From: Clostridioides difficile ATCC 9689 = DSM 1296
GTDB taxonomy: Bacteria > Bacillota > Clostridia > Peptostreptococcales > Peptostreptococcaceae
DNA: 64,000 bases
Direction: 5' to 3'
NCBI RefSeq assembly: GCF_001077535.1
Contig: NZ_CP011968.1
Coordinates: 2,480,001-2,544,000 of the forward strand
The position numbers were made by a program, and so were the translations under genes. Every line of letters begins with the position of its first letter. Position 1 is the stretch's first letter. Under the pieces are notes generated by a model. It did not search any database. It had not been told where the DNA came from and worked only from the letters and a program-made list of their open reading frames with translations. This document shows positions 43,395 to 51,161 of this stretch, in pieces.

Positions 43395-43562
43395 TAAAAT
43401 ATGTATTCATGTATACATATTTTGACTTATTATACTGATAGTTCATATAATTATTTTGATTTTATAGATACACAGTTAGATGATTTTATACTAGAGCATA
43501 AAAAAATGTAGTATAATCTTGTTTATATCAAGTTATGGTATTGGTAAGTAAGTATAATTAAA
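43395..43562 (+). pseudogene. Decayed copy of the 58-codon riboswitch-linked ORF
   Basis: About 160 bases align with the intact small gene at 46584-46760, including a long identical block (ATAGATACACAGTTAGATGA) and the shared 3' end GGTATTGGTAAGTAAGTATA. Start codon and frame are lost through deletions and substitutions. Confidence 0.7.
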
Positions 43563-43833
43563 TAGACATTATTTTCTGAGTCCTCTTTTTATTTTCATCT
43601 GCTTTTAAATAATATTATTGACATTGATATGACTGTAGTTTTCTTTATTTTAATCCATTTCTTATATCTTTTCTAACAAGAAATGTCATTTTAAATCATT
43701 TCCATAAATTGTAAAATAATAGTATATTTGTCATAGAAAGTGATTTTTTTGTCTATATATGGTAAAATATAGAAAGTAGAAATCAACAAAATAAAAATTT
43801 ATATATTATTAATTTTATATGGAGGGGAAATAA

Positions 43834-44322
43834 ATGAAAAATAAAAAAGGATTTACTCTAGTGGAATTATTAGTAGTAATTGCTATAATAGGAATATTGG
43901 CAATAGTAGCACTTCCAGCATTATTTAAAAATATAGAAAAAGCAAAGATAGCTAAACTTGAAGCTGATATAAGTGCAATAAAAAGTGCGTCTCTTAGCTA
44001 CTATGCAGATGAATCAAAATATACTGAAGGAAACATAATATGGTGGACTAAAAAAGATGGAAAAATAACAGTAAACTCTGGTATTGGTGATGAAGACCCT
44101 TTGGCACATAAAATAGAAAATTTAGGCATGCCTTATAATGGTTCGTACACTTTAGTGTCATCTAATGGTAGTGAAGAATACTTAGAATTAAACATAATTA
44201 TAGATGGAGAAATAAGTAAAAGTGGTCTAGATAAATTAGAAGAAGATTATGGTAGTTCAATAACAATACCAAATGATAAAAATATGATAATAACTTTTTT
44301 ATCTAATAAATCAGACAATTAA
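43834..44322 (+). CDS. pilA3: Type IV pilin (major-pilin-like)
   Basis: 162 residues. A class III signal: the short basic leader MKNKKG is cleaved before Phe in GFTLVELLVVIAIIGILA, with Glu5 present, followed by the hydrophobic N-terminal helix. The soluble head runs from about 40 and is rich in Ser/Gly/Asp. ATG start behind TGGAGGGG. It needs the prepilin peptidase and assembly genes encoded elsewhere. Gene context agrees with the pilin known as pilA3 in C. difficile (symbol from memory of gene order). It is preceded by a decayed c-di-GMP riboswitch and small ORF, and followed by a terminator. Confidence 0.88.
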   Translation: MKNKKGFTLVELLVVIAIIGILAIVALPALFKNIEKAKIAKLEADISAIKSASLSYYADESKYTEGNIIWWTKKDGKITVNSGIGDEDPLAHKIENLGMPYNGSYTLVSSNGSEEYLELNIIIDGEISKSGLDKLEEDYGSSITIPNDKNMIITFLSNKSDN

Positions 44323-44378
44323 AAATAAATATATAGGTCTGATAATTATTGTTAAAGTAAAAAGAGTTGGTTATAAAA

Positions 44379-44690
44379 ATGAAAAAAGCACTCCTCAAGA
44401 ATAGAATGCTTAGTTATAACTACAGAAGTGTATTGGCATACACTTCTATTTTTTATTATATCACATAATTTAAAAATACCTATTCAAGTTGTTTTTAAAT
44501 TATGTTGAGTAATATTCTTGATAGTTTATACATTAATGAATTTCAAAAAAATAAGTACTCTTTATAATAAAAAGTACTTTAGTGTATGTTAATGTCCTAT
44601 CTAATAAAATTGTAACATGCCTTATGCTTTAGTATGATAATTTTCATTTTCTTTATTGTTGCAACTTATACTATAGTTTTGCTAATTTAT
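44379..44690. repeat. Segmental repeat, copy B part 2
   Basis: Matches 34881-35215 downstream of the XRE cassette, including the two hairpins. The 5' part of the 98-residue gene present in copy A is absent. Confidence 0.75.
44424..44453 (+). terminator. Terminator downstream of pilA3
   Basis: AGAAGTGTA / TACACTTCT with a 6-base loop, followed by ATTTTTTA. Confidence 0.75.
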
Positions 44691-44857
44691 CTGCAAACAC
44701 AACTTCTTTATTGCATGTGTATCAACCAAAAACATCAGAATACTTACTTAATACATATGCAAAATCGTATCTTTCATCTATAGTATTCTTATTTGACTAT
44801 ATAACAAAAAATGAATCGAGATATGCCTTTTTTATAATTGATTTTCCATTTTTATCA

Positions 44858-45547
44858 TTAGATATATTTTATAAATTCTAGCATATCATTTGTTATTTTC
44901 TGATATGCTATTGATGTTTTAAATCTTCTATTTGTTTTATTATTTTTTACTTTTCCAATTATACCTTTATAGGAGTTATATTTATGTGATTTATGAAAAA
45001 ATGCTATGCATTTAAGTTCTAATTTTTTGATAATACATCTAACTTTCTTTTGATTAATAATGATACCACTGTTTTTTAATGTGGCTTCCCTGAGACACAC
45101 ATCTTTTTTAAAAACTCAAGCTCATCTTTTAAAAATTTATTTTCATATTCTAATTCTTGTTCTCTTGTTAATTTATTTTTTCTTTAGTGTTTTTGTTTTT
45201 ATTCATTATGGTCTTCCTTTCATTTTAGAAAAGGCATCAACACCACTATGTAAAAATTTTTATTTTCATGTTGCTATAACTGTGCTATTGTTTATTCCAA
45301 AATACTTAGCGATTTATTGTACACTATATTTAGTTATCATCATATAGTTTATAACATCTAACTTGAACCATATAGTATAGAAAATTTTTTTTATTTTTAG
45401 TGCACACTCTCCTAATATATTAACCCATCTTTCAACTTGAGAATGGTTATAAACTCCATATTGTTTTACTATTAAAATATCTCTTCCTTCTCTATTCAAA
45501 TAAAATTTAGCTACTTTTAATTTGAAATTAAAATCATATTTAGTCAT
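44858..45547 (-). pseudogene. IS3-family transposase remnant (OrfA and OrfB fragments)
   Basis: From 45547 leftward a frame encodes an OrfA helix-turn-helix (MTKYDFNFKLKVAKFYLN, KQYGVYNHSQVERWV). After stops and frame changes, a fragment of OrfB follows (GIIINQKKVRCIIKKLELK, then YKGIIGKVKNNKTNRRF) that ends at 44858, before the DDE catalytic core. Both genes are truncated; the element cannot move by itself. Confidence 0.75.
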
Positions 45548-45626
45548 ACATAAACATCTCAAGCAGTAGATTTTTGCTCTAACAATTATGGTGCAGTACA
45601 AATATTGTATAATACTGATTTTCTAT

Positions 45627-45686
45627 TGACAAAAGAATATAAAAGAGATATATTTGTATCATAAAGATATAAATATATCTCTTTTA
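45627..45686 (+). promoter_or_regulatory. Promoter with 15-bp inverted repeat operator
   Basis: TTGACA (45627-45632), 17-base spacer, TATATT (45650-45655). A perfect inverted repeat AAAAGAGATATATTT (45642-45656) / AAATATATCTCTTTT (45672-45686) covers the -10 box and start site. Probable target of the XRE protein of the same operon. Confidence 0.65.
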
Positions 45687-45708
45687 AAATTACTAAGGAG
45701 GATAAAAA

Positions 45709-46059
45709 ATGATTCAGAAAAAATTTTTTATGGGTTTTTGTGGTTTCCTTGGATTTTTAAGTCTTAGATATTTTTCATCTGGCAATGTTGCTGACCTTAC
45801 ATATATTGGATTTTTTGCTTTTTTCTCAAACTTTATTATAGCAAAAATAAATGGTGATAAAGCAGATGAAAGGTATGTACAAGATGAAAAAGCAGCTATG
45901 GCATTTACAGGACAGCTTGCTATTATAGAATTATTCATTTTATGGTGTATTACTATAGTGTCTAGGAATATAGAATTAATGTGTGTTTTACTATCAATTA
46001 CATATGCAATCACTTTAAATGTTTATGCTATAAAACTTTATATTTTAGAGGAAAAATAA
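45709..46059 (+). CDS. DUF3796-like membrane protein
   Basis: 116 residues with three or four hydrophobic segments and the central charged motif [13 protein letters not shown], as in small Firmicutes membrane proteins encoded beside XRE regulators (DUF3796-type). ATG start behind AAGGAGGA. The following regulator starts one base after its stop, so both are in one operon. The function is unknown. It is the mirror-order counterpart of 34066-34696. Confidence 0.7.
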   Translation: MIQKKFFMGFCGFLGFLSLRYFSSGNVADLTYIGFFAFFSNFIIAKINGDKADERYVQDEKAAMAFTGQLAIIELFILWCITIVSRNIELMCVLLSITYAITLNVYAIKLYILEEK

Positions 46060-46060
46060 T

Positions 46061-46261
46061 ATGCCTAAATTCACTTGTAACCTAAAAAAATATAGACAAT
46101 TAAAAGAATTAACTCAAGAACAATTAGCAGAAAAAGTAGGAGTTAGAAGAGAAACCATTATGCGTTTAGAAGCAGGAAAGTATAATCCTTCTTTGAAATT
46201 AGCAATAGATATATCAAAAATAGTAGATACACCTATTGATGAATTGTTTATTTTTGATTAG
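46061..46261 (+). CDS. XRE-family transcriptional regulator
   Basis: 66 residues consisting almost only of a helix-turn-helix: [38 protein letters not shown] and IDELFIF at the end. It is translationally coupled to the membrane protein upstream. Likely repressor of the promoter at 45627-45686. Confidence 0.9.
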   Translation: MPKFTCNLKKYRQLKELTQEQLAEKVGVRRETIMRLEAGKYNPSLKLAIDISKIVDTPIDELFIFD

Positions 46262-46272
46262 TTTTTGCATTA

Positions 46273-46420
46273 TTAAAAATGTGTTTTAAATACAAACTTA
46301 AATTCAATTTTTAAGTCACTCCTGACAGAGGGGCTTTTTATTTTTTCAGATAATTTAACGTTCATATATAAATTTATTAATTTTTCAGCTAGATATGTTG
46401 AATAATAACTAATTCTATTG
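46273..46420 (-). pseudogene. Remnant of a type I toxin-antitoxin locus
   Basis: On the minus strand a frame without a proper start reads TYLAEKLINLYMNVK, then KSPSVRSDLKIEFKF, and ends at 46273. The KxKSxSxxSDLKI pattern matches the C-terminal half of the intact toxin at 39899-40051. On the plus strand the antitoxin-type terminator AAGTCACTC...GGGGCTTTTT is partly kept (about 46311-46340). The hydrophobic helix and ribosome binding site are gone. Confidence 0.5.
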
Positions 46421-46450
46421 TATTATTAATCTGTAGAATAAAACTAAATC

Positions 46451-46527
46451 GGCAAAACTAGAGAAATTTAGTGACGCAAAGCTATAGGGACTAACGCTTA
46501 TAAAATAAGTTATGTCAGCCAGTTGCC
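46451..46527 (+). ncRNA. c-di-GMP-I (GEMM) riboswitch
   Basis: The stem GGCAA (46451-46455) / TTGCC (46523-46527) encloses a GAGAAA loop helix, the conserved GTGACGCAAAGC, then GGGACTAA and GTCAGCCAGTTGCC. This is the class I c-di-GMP aptamer with its tetraloop and receptor elements in place. A weak A/T-rich hairpin followed by GTTTTT directly after it (about 46528-46556) may be the terminator. It precedes a 58-codon gene. Confidence 0.9.
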
Positions 46528-46583
46528 AAAAAGATATTTTCTTTTTGTTTTTCATGAAAGTTTTTTAGGGGGATAAATACATT

Positions 46584-46760
46584 ATGTTTAGAGATAAAAT
46601 GGATAAATGTACACATATGTTAACTGCTTATATTGGTAGTTCATATGATTATTGTGATTTTATAGATACACAGTTAGATGATTTTATATTAGAGTACGGA
46701 GAAAAAGTTGTGGAATCTTGCTTGCATCAAGTGATGGTATTGGTAAGTAAGTATAATTAG
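46584..46760 (+). CDS. 58-residue protein under a c-di-GMP riboswitch, unknown function
   Basis: 58 residues: MFRDKMDKCTHMLTAYIGSS, then an acidic stretch YDYCDFIDTQLDDFILEYGE and a C-terminal helix CLHQVMVLVSKYN. Soluble, mostly helical, with three Cys. The ribosome binding site TAGGGGG lies 10 bases before the ATG. It is 57 bases downstream of the aptamer. A decayed paralogue with the same arrangement lies upstream of pilA3. Both its signal and its conservation argue that it is translated; no known family is recognised. Confidence 0.65.
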   Translation: MFRDKMDKCTHMLTAYIGSSYDYCDFIDTQLDDFILEYGEKVVESCLHQVMVLVSKYN

Positions 46761-46984
46761 ACAGATTTTTTTCTAGAAAACCCTTTTTAGTTTTATCTAC
46801 ATTTACATTAATATATTGGTAATATAAAATGTTTAAATTTATTTTCATATTAAGAATAAATAAAAATGTTAACTAAAAATTATAATTAAATAGACATTTA
46901 TGTTAATCTATGATACAATAGTATTTGTGGTAATACACAAGTAAATCAAGTATATCTTGATATAGGTTAATAGGAGTATTTTTA

Positions 46985-47185
46985 ATGAATAATGGAATAG
47001 TAAAATGGTTTAATAATGAAAAAGGATTTGGATTTATATCAATGGAAAGTGGAGATGACGTATTTGCTCATTTCTCAGCTATACAAACTTCAGGATTTAA
47101 ATCATTAGAAGAAGGTCAAAAAGTAAGCTTTGATATAGTTAAAGGCGCTAGAGGTCCTCAAGCAGAAAATATAACTATATTATAA
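46985..47185 (+). CDS. Cold-shock domain protein
   Basis: 66 residues, single [21 protein letters not shown] contains the RNP1 motif (KGFGFI) and DVFAHFSAI the RNP2 motif. Binds single-stranded RNA or DNA in the cytoplasm. ATG start behind AATAGGAG. Its 5' region is only about 220 bases after the small riboswitch gene, so read-through from there is possible. Ends in a strong terminator. Confidence 0.95.
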   Translation: MNNGIVKWFNNEKGFGFISMESGDDVFAHFSAIQTSGFKSLEEGQKVSFDIVKGARGPQAENITIL

Positions 47186-47201
47186 TATATAGATTTTTCG
47201 G

Positions 47202-47228
47202 AAAGACTCTTTTAAGAGTCTTTTTTTT
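47202..47228 (+). terminator. Terminator of the cold-shock gene
   Basis: AAAGACTC / GAGTC stem with T8 run, directly after the stop. Confidence 0.85.
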
Positions 47229-47229
47229 A

Positions 47230-47707
47230 TTTACGCATTTTGTAAAAAAGGAAAAAATAACTTCAACAAAAAAATACTTAAAAATAATACTTAGTCTAAA
47301 TACTTTTTATAAAATAAATCTGACAAAAATATATTTATAAAGTATGTACTTAAACCTACAAGTACTCTTTTAATTAGAATATATAGTAATATAATAATTT
47401 TAGTTGTGGCACATCAAAATTTTCAACTATCTCATAAATACATACTCTTTCTTTTGTATTCAATTCTGATATAATACTTTTAGTAATTTGTTAATAAAAA
47501 GCAATTAAAACATATCTATATGTTTCAATGTTCTATTTTTTCACTGAAATATAATAAATATAAAATTAGTTAAAAAGTAAAAAATCTACAATAAGTTAAT
47601 TTGATTTAAGTTTTTAAATTTAAAATACTTTAAAGTATTAATAAAAATTAAAAATAAAATAACTACCTATGGAAATGACATTATGAATAGATTTTTTCTT
47701 AACTATA
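47230..47707. other. Intergenic stretch before the molybdate operon
   Basis: About 480 AT-rich bases with no open frame that has a ribosome binding site and no RNA motif I recognise. The regulatory repeats of the mod operon begin at 47708. Confidence 0.4.
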
Positions 47708-47747
47708 CATAACAAAACATAACAAAACATTATAAAACACAACAAAA
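47708..47747 (+). promoter_or_regulatory. Four phased 10-bp repeats, probable activator or repressor site
   Basis: CATAACAAAA, CATAACAAAA, CATTATAAAA and CACAACAAAA follow each other without gaps, one per helical turn, and end 3 bases before the -35 box of the transporter operon. Such phasing is typical for cooperative protein binding. Confidence 0.55.
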
Positions 47748-47750
47748 ACT

Positions 47751-47779
47751 TAGACATCGTTTTCTTAGTATGATATACT
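47751..47779 (+). promoter_or_regulatory. Promoter of the molybdate/tungstate operon
   Basis: TAGACA (47751-47756), 17-base spacer, TATACT (47774-47779), about 40 bases before modA. Confidence 0.55.
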
Positions 47780-47819
47780 AAAAAAGAATTTACACTAATT
47801 TAATAAGGGGGAATATCTT

Positions 47820-48632
47820 ATGTTTAAAAAACTTTCAGTACTAGCTTTAGCTATGATTATTTCATTAAGTATTACTGCATGTAATTCTAAAGAAAACAAA
47901 GCTAATGATGAATCTAATACTAAAGTGACAACAGCTGATGATTCAAAAGAAAAAGAGACTCTTTTTGTCTATTCAGGGGCAGGTTTAAAGAAACCAATGG
48001 ATGAAATAGCAAAAAAATTTGAGAAAGAAAATAATGTCAAAGTTGAATATAGCTATGCAGGTTCTGCACAGCTAATAGCTCAAATTGAGACAAGTCACAA
48101 AGGAGACGTATTTATTGTTGGTTCTGAACCAATTTATTCAAAGGCCTTTGAAAAAGAACTTGTAGGTGAACATAAAACGGTTGCACATCATACACCTGCA
48201 ATAGTTGTACCTAAAGGAAATCCAGCTAATATTCAAAAATTGGAAGACTTAAATAAAGATGGAGTTAAACTTATTTTGGGAGACAAAGAGTCTAATGCTA
48301 TAGGTAAGACTACACAAAAAATACTTGAAAAAAATAATTTAAAATCTATAAATGATAATGTTGTCTCTACAGCTGCAACTGTAAATGAAATGATTGTACA
48401 GTTAACATCAAGTAAAGCTGATGCTACAATAGCCACAAAAGATTCGGTCTTTGGTAATGAAGATGTAGAAGTTATAGAAATTGCCCAAGATAAAAATATA
48501 GACCAACTCATATCAGCAGGAATCGTAAACTATAGTGATAAAAAAGATTTAGCTAATAAATTTATAAATTATATAGAGTCAGACGAAGCTAAACAGATAT
48601 TTAAAAAATATGGTTTTGAACCTGTTAAGTAG
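47820..48632 (+). CDS. modA: Molybdate/tungstate ABC transporter, substrate-binding lipoprotein
   Basis: 270 residues. A lipoprotein signal (lipobox SITAC, Cys21) is followed by a short acidic linker and a SBP_bac_11/ModA-type domain: LFVYSGAGLKKPMDEIA at its start, YSYAGSAQLIAQIE, and GDVFIVGSEP. It captures an oxyanion at the cell surface for the permease encoded next. The Ser-based anion site of ModA fits, but molybdate and tungstate cannot be told apart from sequence. ATG after AAGGGGG. First gene of a four-gene operon. Confidence 0.85.
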   Translation: MFKKLSVLALAMIISLSITACNSKENKANDESNTKVTTADDSKEKETLFVYSGAGLKKPMDEIAKKFEKENNVKVEYSYAGSAQLIAQIETSHKGDVFIVGSEPIYSKAFEKELVGEHKTVAHHTPAIVVPKGNPANIQKLEDLNKDGVKLILGDKESNAIGKTTQKILEKNNLKSINDNVVSTAATVNEMIVQLTSSKADATIATKDSVFGNEDVEVIEIAQDKNIDQLISAGIVNYSDKKDLANKFINYIESDEAKQIFKKYGFEPVK

Positions 48633-48641
48633 TGATTAAAC

Positions 48642-49433
48642 TTGAAAAATAAATTTTTTACTACTCTACTTACTGGATTTTTTGCTATAGTCTTTTTGTT
48701 TATTGTATCACCACTTCTTATGTTAATCATTAAAGGGATAAGTTATGTTCCTATATGCTTAAAATCAGTGGAAGTACAGTATGCAATAACACTTAGTATT
48801 AAAACATCTTTAATATCTACTATAGTATGCCTTTTATTAGCTATTCCAGTAGCATATTTTTTACATATTACTAAATTACCATTTAAAAAACTGATTATAC
48901 AGATAATAAATCTCCCTATGTCTCTTCCACACTTAGTATCAGGAATTGCTCTTTTACTTTTGTTTGGAAGAATGGGGATTGGAGATTCCATTTATAAGAT
49001 TTTTAAGCTTGATTTTATATTTACAAAGCAAGGTATAGTTTTAGCACAAATATTTGTAAATCTTCCACTTACTATTAAAATACTTCACACTTCATTAAAT
49101 GAAAGTAATGAAAAGATGATATTTGTTGCACGTACCCTTGGATGTAATAGTTGGGAAGCATTTAGATTTATAATTCTTCCAAATCTAAAAACTGGAATCA
49201 TATCTGCAACTGTAATGACTTGGTCAAGAGCACTTGGTGAATTTGGTGCAGTAGCTATGATAGCAGGTTCTACACGTATGAAAACTGAAATTATTCCTAC
49301 ATCTATATATTTAAATATGTCTACTGGTGATATAGACATTGCTATCGGAATAGCTGTAATTTTGATATTTCTCTCACTTACATGCTTGATGCTTTTTGAG
49401 ATATTTTTTAATAGAGAGGTTGATAAGAATTAA
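48642..49433 (+). CDS. modB: Molybdate/tungstate ABC transporter permease
   Basis: 263 residues with five or six membrane helices and the EAA-type cytoplasmic loop FVARTLGCNSWEAFRFIILPNL (about 160-180), which contacts the ATPase. The ending GEFGAVAMIAGSTRMKTEIIP is typical of ModB/CysT-like permeases. TTG start nine bases after the modA stop with a weak ribosome binding site, so translation is probably coupled. Confidence 0.88.
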   Translation: MKNKFFTTLLTGFFAIVFLFIVSPLLMLIIKGISYVPICLKSVEVQYAITLSIKTSLISTIVCLLLAIPVAYFLHITKLPFKKLIIQIINLPMSLPHLVSGIALLLLFGRMGIGDSIYKIFKLDFIFTKQGIVLAQIFVNLPLTIKILHTSLNESNEKMIFVARTLGCNSWEAFRFIILPNLKTGIISATVMTWSRALGEFGAVAMIAGSTRMKTEIIPTSIYLNMSTGDIDIAIGIAVILIFLSLTCLMLFEIFFNREVDKN

Positions 49434-49434
49434 T

Positions 49435-50130
49435 ATGTTAAAAATAAAAAATTTATCTCTTGATTTACCTAATTTTAAATTACAAGAAAATAGTTTAAAT
49501 ATTAATAATCATGAATACTTTGTTTTATTAGGAGCTAGTGGGTCAGGTAAAACTCTATTTCTAGAAACATTAGCAGGAAGATATCCATCTGCTAAAGGAA
49601 ATGTATCATACAAAGAAAATTTAATATCAAACTTACCTCCAGAAAATAGAAATATAGGATTTGTATATCAAAATTTTGAATTATTTCCAAATATGAATGT
49701 TGAAGATAATATAAGGTTTCCACTTAAATTGAGAAAAATACCTATAGATGAACAGATTCTTAAGGCTAACCACTTGTCTAAATTAATGCAGATAGAAGAT
49801 ATAAAAAATAGGTATCCTAAAAATTTAAGTGGAGGCGAAAAGCAACGAGTTGCTTTTGCACGTGCCTTAATAGCTGAACCTGATATATTACTTTTAGATG
49901 AACCTATGAGTTCATTGGATTATATTACAAAAAAACATATAAGCAAAATTTTGAAGGATGTCTACATAAAATACAAACCAACAGTGATTCATGTTACTCA
50001 TGATATTTCTGAAGCAATGTTTTTTGCTCATAAGATAGGAATAATGAACAATGGAAAAATAAATCATATTTTTGATTTAAATGAAGAAATAAAAAATAAA
50101 GGAGAATCTTTTTTCTATGAATATATTTGA
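49435..50130 (+). CDS. modC: Molybdate/tungstate ABC transporter ATP-binding protein
   Basis: 231 residues: Walker A GASGSGKT, Q-loop FVYQNFELFPN, signature LSGGEKQRVAFARAL, Walker B DILLLDEPMSSLD and the switch His in IHVTHDISEA. It ends right after the ATPase core, so the regulatory C-terminal TOBE domain of classical ModC is absent. The start used is ATG at 49435, one base after the modB stop; a frame extension to 49396 lies inside modB and is rejected. Overlaps the next gene by 14 bases. Confidence 0.9.
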   Translation: MLKIKNLSLDLPNFKLQENSLNINNHEYFVLLGASGSGKTLFLETLAGRYPSAKGNVSYKENLISNLPPENRNIGFVYQNFELFPNMNVEDNIRFPLKLRKIPIDEQILKANHLSKLMQIEDIKNRYPKNLSGGEKQRVAFARALIAEPDILLLDEPMSSLDYITKKHISKILKDVYIKYKPTVIHVTHDISEAMFFAHKIGIMNNGKINHIFDLNEEIKNKGESFFYEYI

Positions 50131-50848
50131 TATTTTGAGAGATTATCTATTAGTACAAGTCGATAAATATAATTTAAATATGGATATGATAAGTATTGTG
50201 TCCAAATCTCTATCTTCAAAAGAAGCAATTGGAAATACTAAGCGTAAAGATTTCCCAATTATAGTTGGTAAAGAAATAATGCTTGAAGCTGACTTTAAAG
50301 GAGCTAAAGGACAAGCATTTACTTCTACTCCATCTACATTTGAAGGTTCTTTAAAAGACATATTATCATTAGATTTACATGACAATTCTCATGATAGAAG
50401 TCTTTTTATAGCATCATTAAATGCAGTTATGAAATACTTAGGCAAGACGGATAGAACCATTCATTGTAAAAATAACGAGCCAGAGGTATGTGCAAAAAAA
50501 TTCCCTGAGTTTATAAAAATGGAATTTGGTAATCCAAAAGTAGCAATTATAGGATATCAACCAGCCATAATTGATAATATTAAGGACTTTTTCGAAACAA
50601 GAGTATTAGATTTAAATCCTGAATTTGTGGATACTATTCAATATAATGTTAAGATTGAAGATGGTATACGAGATTATGAAGATGTAATATCTTGGGCTGA
50701 TTTAGTGATTTGCACAGGAAGTACATTATGTAATAACTCAATTATAAATTTTCTATCACTTAACAAACCAGTTTACTATTATGGAACTACGATAGCTGGT
50801 GCATCAAATATTTTAGGTTTAAAAAGACTCTGTTTTTGTAGTAAATAA
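50117..50848 (+). CDS. DUF364/DUF4213 protein linked to the transporter
   Basis: 243 residues in two parts: an N-terminal DUF4213-like enolase-N-type fold (about 1-85) and a C-terminal DUF364 Rossmann-like domain with VAIIGYQPAII, the acidic EDVISWADLVICTGSTLCNNS and a final YYYGTTIAGAS loop. These proteins are proposed to handle heavy metals or metal-cofactor precursors. Overlap with modC and absence of any gap make a role in molybdenum or tungsten use likely, but the activity is not known. A terminator follows. Confidence 0.8.
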   Translation: MNIFDILRDYLLVQVDKYNLNMDMISIVSKSLSSKEAIGNTKRKDFPIIVGKEIMLEADFKGAKGQAFTSTPSTFEGSLKDILSLDLHDNSHDRSLFIASLNAVMKYLGKTDRTIHCKNNEPEVCAKKFPEFIKMEFGNPKVAIIGYQPAIIDNIKDFFETRVLDLNPEFVDTIQYNVKIEDGIRDYEDVISWADLVICTGSTLCNNSIINFLSLNKPVYYYGTTIAGASNILGLKRLCFCSK

Positions 50849-50862
50849 GCAATCATATCATC

Positions 50863-50894
50863 AAGGAGTACACAAATATATATGTGTACTCTTT
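50863..50894 (+). terminator. Terminator of the molybdate/tungstate operon
   Basis: GAGTACACA / TGTGTACTC perfect stem ending in CTTTAAATTT; the T-run is short. Confidence 0.65.
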
Positions 50895-51161
50895 AAATTT
50901 AAAAAGTTATTACTTTTATTCTAAGTACTAAAGTAAAATTCTATTAAAATGAATCCCGAATAAATGTACAATCCCTTTAAATCTCAATTCCTATCAATCA
51001 TTAATATTTTGATTAGTCTTATACATAAATGTTTTCTTTATTTTAAACTAATAAAAAAATTTTATTCCATTAATCTACTCTATATTTTTCAGCATTTAAG
51101 AAATAATTTTTAGTACTTTGTTTGATAATATAACTAAGACAACCTTTCAGGAGATGATTAA

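Noticed and set aside
45060-45347. 95-codon plus-strand frame opposite the IS3 remnant
   Set aside because: The minus strand carries recognisable transposase segments; the plus frame is a shadow.
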